A stretch of 32,729 nucleotides of DNA from Gammaproteobacteria bacterium (GTDB lineage Bacteria > Pseudomonadota > Gammaproteobacteria > Pseudomonadales > Azotimanducaceae): positions 1 through 32,729 of the forward strand of contig PCCE01000067.1 of assembly GCA_002731575.1 (NCBI GenBank), read 5' to 3'. This document shows, piece after piece, positions 26,425 through 32,729 of the stretch. A program made the translations under genes and the position numbers. The notes beneath the pieces are model-generated. The model was not told the origin of the DNA, did not search any database, and saw only the letters and a list, made by a program, of their open reading frames with translations. Position 1 is the stretch's first letter. Every line of letters starts with the position of its first letter.

Positions 26425-27204
26425 TTACAGGTCAATGTCTGCATACACCGGCGCGTGATCTGAGGCCGTTAGTTCCTCAATTTTGCGTCGGTAGTCACGG
26501 TCGATGACCACTTCCTCGGTGAGTTCCAACAAACCCGAGGTGGCGAGAATAAAGTCGATACGCAAACCGTGTTTGCGGTGAAAGGCGCCGCCACGGTAGT
26601 CCCACCAAGAAAACTCTTGTGCTGCTGGGTATTTGTGTCGGAACAGATCAGTCAGGCCAGTATCCATTAGCGCCTGCAAACGACCGCGTTCTTCCTTGGT
26701 ATAGAAAATAGAACCTTCGCCAGCCTCGCCACGCCAGCCATCAATAGGCTGCGGCACAATGTTAAAATCGCCACAGATAATTCGATGCAGCGGCTTATCG
26801 CCAGCCGTCTGCCATTGGGCAGTGAGGTCGTCATACCAGCCAAGCTTACCGTTGAAGTCAGCATGTTCAAGGTTCTTACCGTTCGGGCAGTACACTGTGG
26901 TGAACGCCAGCTTGTCGGCAATGTTTGCGGTAATCAGCCGCGAACCAAAGGCGTCTTGGTTATCCACCCCGGTGCGCAGCAGGGTTGCCGGTTCCTTGGT
27001 GAGAATGGCCACACCATTCCAACTCTTTTGGCCGTGCACCAAGGCCTCGTAGCCAAGCTCCTTGAAATGATCGTGAGGGAACAGCTCGTCAGGAGTTTTC
27101 AGTTCTTGCAAACCCACCACGTCAGGCTGGCGGTCTTCGAGCCAGCGCGTGATGTATTCAAGTCGAGCACGCAGTCCGTTGACATTCCATGTGGCAATGC
27201 GCAT
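26425..27204 (-). CDS. xthA: exodeoxyribonuclease III (AP endonuclease)
   Basis: Metal-dependent 3'-5' exonuclease and AP endonuclease of base excision repair. The 259-residue product has MRIATWNVNGLRARL, the metal-binding glutamate in LQELK (Glu34), GDFNIVP with Asp146 and Asn148, LRIDFIL, and the terminal TASDHAPVYADI with Asp249 and His250. I start at ATG 27204, which has GGGGA about eight bases upstream; the TTG two codons earlier is too close to that site. It stands alone between the receptor gene and the EF-G2 gene on the same strand. Confidence 0.95.
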   Translation of the reverse strand: MRIATWNVNGLRARLEYITRWLEDRQPDVVGLQELKTPDELFPHDHFKELGYEALVHGQKSWNGVAILTKEPATLLRTGVDNQDAFGSRLITANIADKLAFTTVYCPNGKNLEHADFNGKLGWYDDLTAQWQTAGDKPLHRIICGDFNIVPQPIDGWRGEAGEGSIFYTKEERGRLQALMDTGLTDLFRHKYPAAQEFSWWDYRGGAFHRKHGLRIDFILATSGLLELTEEVVIDRDYRRKIEELTASDHAPVYADIDL

Positions 27205-27292
27205 AGCCAATTCCCCGTGAGCAAAACCGCATCATAGCGTGGGCTGCGGCAAACGCCACGAAGGATCTGCAAAACCTCTTTAGCGCGCAGAG

Positions 27293-29272
27293 TTAGCGCA
27301 AAGAAACGATCGCGCCTACAGAGCCGGTGATACCCGGAGCACGGTAGCCCAGCACCTGCTCGTACTCTTTATCCATCAAGTTGTGGCCACGCAAGAACAC
27401 TGTGGCGGCGTCGCTTAGCGCAAAGCTCATACCCACATTCACCAAACTAACCGCTTTGATCTCAGCCCGCGTGGCCGGTGTGGCATAGATGAACTCAGTG
27501 TCCTGCATGCGGCCGTTATAAACCCATGCCAGGCTCGCCTTGCCGCGCCCACCTGCGAGCGCCAAATGCGCGTTTACTGCCCCGCTCTGACCCGGCCGCC
27601 GAACCTCGCGCTGGCCGTTAGCGTCGGTGCTGTAGAGCCAAGTGAAGTGAGCGCTTACGCTCAACTGCTGGCTAACATCGGCGTCGGCGCTTAGCTCCCA
27701 ACCCGCACGCTTGCTCGCACCGACAAGGTTTTCGGGCCGAGACAAATAGTTTGGAGCCGGGCCAAAGGCGGTAATAATTTCATCGTGCAGGCGCGAGCGA
27801 AAGTAGGTCAGGTCCCAGCGATAGCGATAGTCCACATGACTGCCGCCCATGCCCACATCCCAGCCTTTCGAGTACTCGGGTTTTAGCCCCGGATTACCCG
27901 CGAAGCTGTCGGGTATGAACCCGAACAATTCAAAAAACGTCGGGTTAGCCGACCCTTCGCCCCAGCTACCGTGCAAGCGCAGCCGGCGCGGCAGTGCTTG
28001 GGTTGCGGTAACCCGCCAAGTGGTTAAGTTTGCAAAGCGCTCATTGTTGTCATGCCGCGCACTAATCGACAGCGACCGAGTGGCGCCTTTAACTAAGTAC
28101 TCGGCGAACTGGCTGTGTTGCCTATCACTGGCTTGGTGATTCGCACCGGCCAGTGTGGCACTAAAGTTGCGGAAGCGGCGCTGCTCGTATTGCAGTCCAA
28201 GCGCTAGCGCATGAGTAAGGTGCCCGCTAGAAAAGTTCCGAGCGCTGCTCCAATCGACCTTGTTTAGCAAGCCCTGAAGCCCAGAGTTGTAGAGACCATC
28301 CTTGCGAAACCGCGTCTGGCTAGCGTTTTGGCTGAGCCTTAAGTTGTGCTCCCAAGCTCCGGTTTTCGCCCCTGCGTGCAGGGCCACCAAGCGTTGTCGT
28401 GCGGTGTTGTTTTCGTCGCCGTCGATAACAAGGCCTTGAGTCGGCCCGGCTGGAAACGCAAAGTCTTGGGGGTCGCCGTCGCTACTGCTGTGAGTTTGCC
28501 GAACAGAAATACTCAGTTCGCCACCCTGTTCCCAATACAGCGAGGAATCAGTGCTCCAACTGCGGTTGCGATATCCATCGCTTTCAGAGCCGAAGGGCGA
28601 CGTATTGCTACCGTTGGTTAAAGCGCGAGTCACACTAAAGCGGTTATCCCACTGCGCAGCACCCACAGGTTGCTGCATTTGCGCGCGCAGTTGGCCCAAA
28701 TGAAAGCCATGGCTGCCAGTTTCCACACCAAGGTCGAGGGACGGCTCAGTGGCTTGCGCAGCTCCAGTCCTCGGCCGGGTGTAAATGGCAATAACTCCAC
28801 CAATCGCCTCTGCCCCATAACGGGCACTTTGCGGCCCACGCAGCAGCTCTATGCGCGCAATAGAAGTGCCTGCCAGCTGGGCTAAGTTAAACGCAGCACC
28901 GTTGGCCGGATCATTGGCTTCGATACCATCAATAAGCACCAAGGTATGGTTGCTCTCAGAGCCACGCAGGCGAATCTCGGTTAAACCACCAAAACCACCT
29001 GTTTGCGAAACATTCAAACTTGGCAGGTTGCGAAAAAGAGCGCTTGGGTCGAAGTGAATACGCTCGGCAAACGCCTCAGTATCGAGTACCGAAAACGCGC
29101 TACCCACCAAGTAGCTAGGAGTGGGCAAATGATTGGCCACCACAACCATTTCTTCTATCGCAGTTTTGGCGACTGCTTGAGGGGTAAGGCAGAGCGCGCT
29201 GCAGAGTGTCATCGCTAGTGCCGCGCGCTGGCGCAACCTAGAGCAGGTAGATAGGCGGATTTGATAAGACAT
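27293..29272 (-). CDS. TonB-dependent outer-membrane receptor, BtuB-like
   Basis: Outer-membrane transporter energised by TonB. From ATG 29272 (659 residues): a signal peptide ending near AVA, a TonB-box-like EEMVVVANH, a plug domain with LRGSESNHTLVLIDGIEANDP and RIELLRGPQSARYGAEAIGG, then a 22-strand-type barrel with NLMDKEYEQVLGYRAPG near the end. The plug is closest in style to BtuB (cobalamin) receptors, but I see no cobalamin riboswitch upstream and no B12 transport genes, so the ligand is unknown. The protein ends in SLR instead of the usual terminal aromatic residue. ATG 29272 has GAGGAT upstream. It is divergent from pabBC. Confidence 0.9.
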   Translation of the reverse strand: MSYQIRLSTCSRLRQRAALAMTLCSALCLTPQAVAKTAIEEMVVVANHLPTPSYLVGSAFSVLDTEAFAERIHFDPSALFRNLPSLNVSQTGGFGGLTEIRLRGSESNHTLVLIDGIEANDPANGAAFNLAQLAGTSIARIELLRGPQSARYGAEAIGGVIAIYTRPRTGAAQATEPSLDLGVETGSHGFHLGQLRAQMQQPVGAAQWDNRFSVTRALTNGSNTSPFGSESDGYRNRSWSTDSSLYWEQGGELSISVRQTHSSSDGDPQDFAFPAGPTQGLVIDGDENNTARQRLVALHAGAKTGAWEHNLRLSQNASQTRFRKDGLYNSGLQGLLNKVDWSSARNFSSGHLTHALALGLQYEQRRFRNFSATLAGANHQASDRQHSQFAEYLVKGATRSLSISARHDNNERFANLTTWRVTATQALPRRLRLHGSWGEGSANPTFFELFGFIPDSFAGNPGLKPEYSKGWDVGMGGSHVDYRYRWDLTYFRSRLHDEIITAFGPAPNYLSRPENLVGASKRAGWELSADADVSQQLSVSAHFTWLYSTDANGQREVRRPGQSGAVNAHLALAGGRGKASLAWVYNGRMQDTEFIYATPATRAEIKAVSLVNVGMSFALSDAATVFLRGHNLMDKEYEQVLGYRAPGITGSVGAIVSLR

Positions 29273-29379
29273 GCTGATCCTCAAAAGATGGACGCGCATG
29301 TTGAAACAGCCGACACAAAAGGTCGAACAAAAGCCGACGCTTTATCTTCAAGTTCGGCATGAATCTTTTTGTGCCAAGC

Positions 29380-29408
29380 GGCGTTAAACTCGCTTGAGCA
29401 ATAACGCC
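29380..29408. promoter_or_regulatory. inverted repeat in the receptor/pabBC divergent region
   Basis: ggcgtta (29380-29386) and taacgcc (29402-29408) form perfect 7-bp arms, with a nested ctc/gag pair in the 15-base middle. It lies 27 bases before the pabBC TTG and about 107 bases upstream of the receptor ATG. It may be an operator for either gene or a hairpin; no regulator is encoded beside it. Confidence 0.4.
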
Positions 29409-29435
29409 TTGTTTCGATCCTTGGAACGTTGAATC

Positions 29436-31205
29436 TTGATTATTCGTAGCGCTCTGCTGCACCACAAAGAGAGCGGTCGCTGGCTATCTTTTCGAGAGCC
29501 GCTAGCGGTTCTAAGCGCCCACAATGCGCAGGAGGTACGCGCCACCCTGAGGGAGGTCGAAGCAAGGGTTGAGTCTGAGGGTCTCACCGCAGTGGGCTTT
29601 GTTACCTACGAGGCCGCCTCTGGCTTTGATACCACCCTTCCTGCTCACGATGCTGGCGCAATGCCACTGCTGTGTTTCGGGTTATTTCGGCACGCCACAG
29701 AGGTAGCCGCGCCAACCGCGCTAGCCCAAGGTGCCGGGCAGTTGTGGCGGTTTACCCAAGGCGCCGCCGACTATCGCGGGGCTATTGCCGAAATTCGTGA
29801 GCTCATTGCCGCTGGCAGCGTTTATCAAATCAATCACACCACGCGGCTGCAGGGCATTGTATCTGACGCCGCCAGCCTCTTTGCAGAAGTGGCCGCAGGT
29901 GCGCCCCATGCCGCCTATATTGAGGGTGACAGCCACACCATTATCTCAGCTTCGCCGGAGTGCTTTTTCTCCCTGAACGGCGATGTCATTTACTCACAGC
30001 CCATGAAGGGCACCGTGGCGCGTGAAGCGGACCCGCAAGCAGATCACGCCAAGCGCGACTGGCTTGCTGCGTCGCGCAAAAACCAAGCTGAAAACCTGAT
30101 GATTACCGACATGGTGCGTAACGACTTGGGACGCATTGCGCAGCCGGGGTCGGTAGCGGTCAGCGAACTGTTTGCCCTTGAGCAATACCCCACCGTTTGG
30201 CAAATGACCTCGCGCATAGAGGCGCGTACTGAGGCCAGCATCACCGAGATTTTTCAGCAACTGTTCCCGGCGGCATCTATTACCGGCGCGCCGAAGCGCG
30301 CCGCCATGCAGCAGATTGTTAGCCTCGAAACATCGCCCAGGGAGATTTATACCGGGGCCATAGGCTTCATCGCCCCCCAGCGCCAAGCGCATTTCAATAT
30401 CGCGATTCGCACGGCGTGGGTCGACAACGCTACCCAAGTGGCGCGTTATGGTGCCGGTGGTGGTGTGGTGTGGGACTCGCAGCCCGAGGAAGAACACGGC
30501 GAGTTGGTTAGTAAGACGCAAATCCTTCGGCAAGTTAGTCCATGGGAAGACTTTGCACTGTTTGAAACCATGGCCTGGTCTAGCCACACAGGCCCTGCGC
30601 ATTTGGCCGAGCATCTGCAGCGCATGGCGCGCAGTGCGGCTTACTTCGGCATCGACTTCAGCCACAGCGCAGCGCTGGCGGCCATAAGCTCCGCGGCTGA
30701 ACAACACACACAGACGGCCAGCGAGGCAACCTATCGGTTGCGTTTGGTATTGGATGGCTCTGGGGAATTTTCAGCCCAGTTAGAAGATGCGCCGTTAACA
30801 TCAGCCGATGTGCAAAAGGTAGCCCTAGTGCCGTGGCAGGTGTACTCAAAAGATCCGGCGCTGGCCCATAAAACCACTCAGCGACACGTTTACGCGCAAG
30901 CACGCGCAGCCGTGGTCGTGGCGCACGGGCAGGCCACTGAACCGCTGCTGGTTAATGAACGTGGCGAGGTCACGGAAACCGATATTGCCAATGTGGTGTT
31001 CTCCCTAGCAGGCCGGCTATATACGCCGCCCTGTTCGTCGGGCTTGCTGCCGGGCATCCTGCGTGAGGTACTGCTGCAGGCGGGCGAGTTGCAAGAGCGT
31101 GTGCTGCTGGTGGAACACTTGGCCGAAGTTGAAGCCCTTTACCTCATCAACGACCTGCGCGGTTGGCGCACTGCCCAGCTTACTAATTTGCAGCCCACGA
31201 GCTAG
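29436..31205 (+). CDS. pabB: PabB-PabC fusion: aminodeoxychorismate synthase component I plus 4-amino-4-deoxychorismate lyase
   Basis: Two successive steps toward p-aminobenzoate for folate in one 589-residue chain. Residues about 1-365 are the chorismate-binding domain, with SASPECFFSL and PMKGTVAR: the lysine (Lys191) marks PabB rather than TrpE, which has alanine there. ITGAPK, IYTGAIGF and the E-E-E-H-G-E-L-V-S-K end follow. From about residue 372 (FALFETMAW) a fold-type IV PLP-enzyme domain begins, with the probable PLP lysine in AHKTTQRHVY (Lys479) and NERGEVTET. The start is TTG at 29436. The PabA amidotransferase subunit is not in the window. It is convergent with cfa, 17 bases apart. 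Confidence 0.93.
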   Translation: MIIRSALLHHKESGRWLSFREPLAVLSAHNAQEVRATLREVEARVESEGLTAVGFVTYEAASGFDTTLPAHDAGAMPLLCFGLFRHATEVAAPTALAQGAGQLWRFTQGAADYRGAIAEIRELIAAGSVYQINHTTRLQGIVSDAASLFAEVAAGAPHAAYIEGDSHTIISASPECFFSLNGDVIYSQPMKGTVAREADPQADHAKRDWLAASRKNQAENLMITDMVRNDLGRIAQPGSVAVSELFALEQYPTVWQMTSRIEARTEASITEIFQQLFPAASITGAPKRAAMQQIVSLETSPREIYTGAIGFIAPQRQAHFNIAIRTAWVDNATQVARYGAGGGVVWDSQPEEEHGELVSKTQILRQVSPWEDFALFETMAWSSHTGPAHLAEHLQRMARSAAYFGIDFSHSAALAAISSAAEQHTQTASEATYRLRLVLDGSGEFSAQLEDAPLTSADVQKVALVPWQVYSKDPALAHKTTQRHVYAQARAAVVVAHGQATEPLLVNERGEVTETDIANVVFSLAGRLYTPPCSSGLLPGILREVLLQAGELQERVLLVEHLAEVEALYLINDLRGWRTAQLTNLQPTS

Positions 31206-31222
31206 CGCGCAACCAGTAACGG

Positions 31223-32407
31223 TTACGAGCGATAGAGGTAGTCTCGGGTGATGGGCAACTGAGCCGGTTCGCCCTTGACCAACTGCCAGTGATGTACAGC
31301 CAAGTGGCCGACCTCAAAAGCGGTTTGGCAAATCAACAAGTAAAACTCCCACAGACGACAGAAGCTCTCACCGTACTCCTGGGCAAACGCCGAGCGCTGG
31401 GCGTTAAAACGGCTATGCCATTCAGCGAGCGTAAGCGCGTAGTGGCTGCGCCAACATTCCAAATCGGCCACGACTAGGCCGGTTGCTTCGATAGCGGGAA
31501 TCACCTGCCCGGCGGAAGGAATGTGTCCGCCGGGAAAAATGTTCTGCCGAATCCATGGGTTGACCACGCCAGCGCGGCGCTGATTGGCGATGTTGTGAAT
31601 CAACGCAATGCCCTCGTCGCCCAATGCCTGATCAACACAGGCAAAAAACTTTTGGTAGGCGGCCTTGCCCACATGCTCGAACATGCCCACGGAAACCACT
31701 CGGTCGTATGAATTATTATTCAGCCGGTAGTCCTGTAGCTGAAAATCTACCTTGTCTGCCAAACCGCGCTCGAAGGCTCGGTACTTGGCAACTCGCAGTT
31801 GCTCTACAGACAAGGTTAAGCCGGTCACATGAACCTGATGATGCTCTGCCAGATGCAGCGCCAAACTGCCCCAGCCGCAGCCAATATCCAATACGCGCTG
31901 GCCGGGCTGTAGCCGCAGCTTGCGCGCAATATGCTCGCATTTGGCATGCTGGGCCGACTCCAAATCGGTGGCAGGGTCCTCAAAATAAGCGCAGGAGTAG
32001 TGCATATCGCGGTCAAGGCAGGCGCGAAACAGCGTCTCATCCTGATCGTAGTGATGGGCAACATTGCGGCGGCTGGCAACAACCGAATTCCATGAATTTA
32101 GAAACGCCTGCACCGACTGGGTTAGCAAAGACCAATTACCGCGCGTCTGCGACTGTTCAAAGTTCAGACGCAGCAGACGCAGTACCGCATAAAGATCACT
32201 GCCCTGAGCAGGACGCCAGCGACCTTCTACATAGGTTTGCCCAAAGTTCATTGGCGGATTGCGAAGAATATCGCCAAAGCACCTTGGGTCCAAGAATTCC
32301 ACCGCGACACTCGGCTGGCCCTGCCCAAATTGACGCTGTTCGCCATTTGCTGCAATAACCGTGAGCTGTCCTTTGCGAATCAGTTTGCCCAAAATCGACC
32401 AGCGCAT
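31223..32407 (-). CDS. cfa: cyclopropane-fatty-acyl-phospholipid synthase family methyltransferase
   Basis: SAM-dependent enzyme that adds a methylene bridge to unsaturated acyl chains of membrane phospholipids. The 394-residue product has an N-terminal lipid-binding region (FLDPRCFGDILRNPPMNFGQTYVEGRW), MHYSCAYFEDP with the conserved cysteine (Cys139), the SAM loop VLDIGCGWG (172-180), SVGMFEHVG and the C-terminal aromatic-rich helix. I start at ATG 32407 because a very strong GGAGGGGG site precedes it; an in-frame start 22 codons upstream adds nothing recognisable. Related methyltransferases make other lipid modifications, so the exact product is not certain. Confidence 0.92.
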   Translation of the reverse strand: MRWSILGKLIRKGQLTVIAANGEQRQFGQGQPSVAVEFLDPRCFGDILRNPPMNFGQTYVEGRWRPAQGSDLYAVLRLLRLNFEQSQTRGNWSLLTQSVQAFLNSWNSVVASRRNVAHHYDQDETLFRACLDRDMHYSCAYFEDPATDLESAQHAKCEHIARKLRLQPGQRVLDIGCGWGSLALHLAEHHQVHVTGLTLSVEQLRVAKYRAFERGLADKVDFQLQDYRLNNNSYDRVVSVGMFEHVGKAAYQKFFACVDQALGDEGIALIHNIANQRRAGVVNPWIRQNIFPGGHIPSAGQVIPAIEATGLVVADLECWRSHYALTLAEWHSRFNAQRSAFAQEYGESFCRLWEFYLLICQTAFEVGHLAVHHWQLVKGEPAQLPITRDYLYRS

Positions 32408-32426
32408 ACCCCCTCCAAAAAAAAGA

Positions 32427-32454
32427 TGTATAGGTAAAACGGCAGTGAATTGAA
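32427..32454 (-). promoter_or_regulatory. candidate cfa promoter
   Basis: On the minus strand TATACA (32432-32427) with TTCAAT (32454-32449) at a 16-base spacing. The -10 is good and the -35 weak. Transcription would start about 13 bases before the ATG, just in front of the ribosome site. Confidence 0.4.
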
Positions 32455-32455
32455 T

Positions 32456-32473
32456 TTGCCCATTCAGGGGCAA
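32456..32473. other. 6-bp inverted repeat upstream of the cfa promoter
   Basis: ttgccc and gggcaa flank attcag, directly adjacent to the candidate -35. It could be a binding site for a regulator of cfa; no further support. Confidence 0.35.
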
Positions 32474-32552
32474 TAGGTTTCAGACCGGCGGTAGTTTAGG
32501 CCGTCTTAGCCGATCTATTTTTGCGAGTGGACCTGGAAAGGCGGCAAGACGA

Positions 32553-32581
32553 TTGACAAGCGAGGAGACGGTAAGGACAAT
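32553..32581 (+). promoter_or_regulatory. tRNA-Met promoter
   Basis: A perfect TTGACA (32553-32558), 17-base spacer and GACAAT (32576-32581) lie 29 bases upstream of the tRNA. The following GC-rich stretch (gcgtccc) resembles the discriminator of stringently controlled stable-RNA promoters. Confidence 0.65.
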
Positions 32582-32610
32582 TTGCGTCCCTCGAGATTCC
32601 TCGAATCCGT

Positions 32611-32687
32611 GGCTACGTAGCTCAGCTGGTTAGAGCACAGCATTCATAATGCTGGGGTCGGTGGTTCAAGTCCACCCGTAGCTACCA
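32611..32687 (+). tRNA. tRNA-Met (anticodon CAT, elongator type)
   Basis: A 77-nt cloverleaf with encoded CCA: acceptor GGCTACG against CGTAGCT, anticodon stem CAGCA/TGCTG with loop TTCATAA, T arm GGTTCAAGTCC. The G at position 1 and the lack of three G-C pairs at the base of the anticodon stem argue against initiator tRNA. Base pair 1-72 is G-U. A CAT tRNA can also be tRNA-Ile2 after lysidine modification, but the body matches elongator Met. Confidence 0.95.
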
Positions 32688-32729
32688 TCTATATCAATGA
32701 CTTAGCGCAATCCTCCTTGTTGCTCGTTA

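Noticed and set aside
29360..29385. Possible sigma-54 site (TTGGCAC on the minus strand) for the receptor gene
   Set aside because: The -24 half looks good but the -12 TTGC element is not at the required spacing.
29300..29435. Possible cobalamin riboswitch upstream of the BtuB-like receptor
   Set aside because: I looked on both strands for the conserved B12-box-type sequence and found none; the 136-base region is also short for a full element.
29994..30707. 237-codon minus-strand open frame within pabBC
   Set aside because: Antisense shadow; the plus strand encodes the conserved PabB motifs here and the shadow has no recognisable domain or ribosome site.
31624..32358. 244-codon plus-strand open frame within cfa
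   Set aside because: Low-complexity Arg/Ser/Pro-rich translation antisense to the conserved methyltransferase; no family resemblance.

Overview
The window reads as a chromosomal housekeeping segment of a gammaproteobacterium. Gene order matches two conserved blocks known from Pseudomonas and relatives: proA-nadD-rsfS-rlmH-mrdA-rodA-mltB-rlpA-dacA-ybeD-lipB, and moeB-prmC-prfA-hemA divergent from lolB-tRNA-Gln-prs-rplY-pth-ychF. A second-type EF-G, a TonB-dependent outer membrane receptor and a PabB-PabC fusion would fit a marine Cellvibrionales-like lineage, but that placement is inference. I see no transposase, integrase, phage gene, CRISPR array or plasmid function.

Layout. 1-2649 is uvrA on the minus strand, cut by the window start, divergent from ssb (2845-3360). 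uppP (minus, 3455-4285) faces ssb and is divergent from a LON-domain gene (4508-5128). From there to 15366 everything lies on the plus strand: proline synthesis (proA), NAD synthesis (nadD), ribosome silencing and rRNA methylation (rsfS, rlmH), the rod-shape peptidoglycan machinery (mrdA, rodA, mltB, rlpA, dacA) and lipoate attachment (ybeD, lipB). At 15363-15366 lipB meets moeB tail to tail, and the two stop codons overlap within TTAA. The minus-strand operon hemA>prfA>prmC>moeB (19377 down to 15363) has every junction overlapping. hemA is divergent from lolB, followed by tRNA-Gln(TTG), prs, rplY, pth and ychF. A bidirectional terminator at about 24047-24077 separates ychF from the convergent EF-G2 gene. 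xthA and a BtuB-like receptor follow on the minus strand, then a divergent pabB-pabC fusion, a convergent cyclopropane-fatty-acid synthase gene and a terminal tRNA-Met(CAT).

Functional themes are cell-wall growth (lipid carrier recycling by UppP, then MrdA, RodA, MltB, RlpA, DacA), translation (PrfA with its methylase PrmC, HemA for Glu-tRNA use, tRNAs, L25, Pth, YchF, EF-G2) and DNA repair (UvrA, SSB, XthA).

No clearly new multi-gene system is visible. The points most worth a second look are a 13-nt triple tandem repeat spanning the rodA stop and mltB start, similar short tandem duplications in ssb, pth and upstream of uppP, the EF-G2 paralogue outside a str operon, missing neighbours (lipA, murI, ispE) at block junctions, a possibly leaderless proA, frequent TTG start codons, and an unexplained inverted repeat between the TonB receptor and pabBC.
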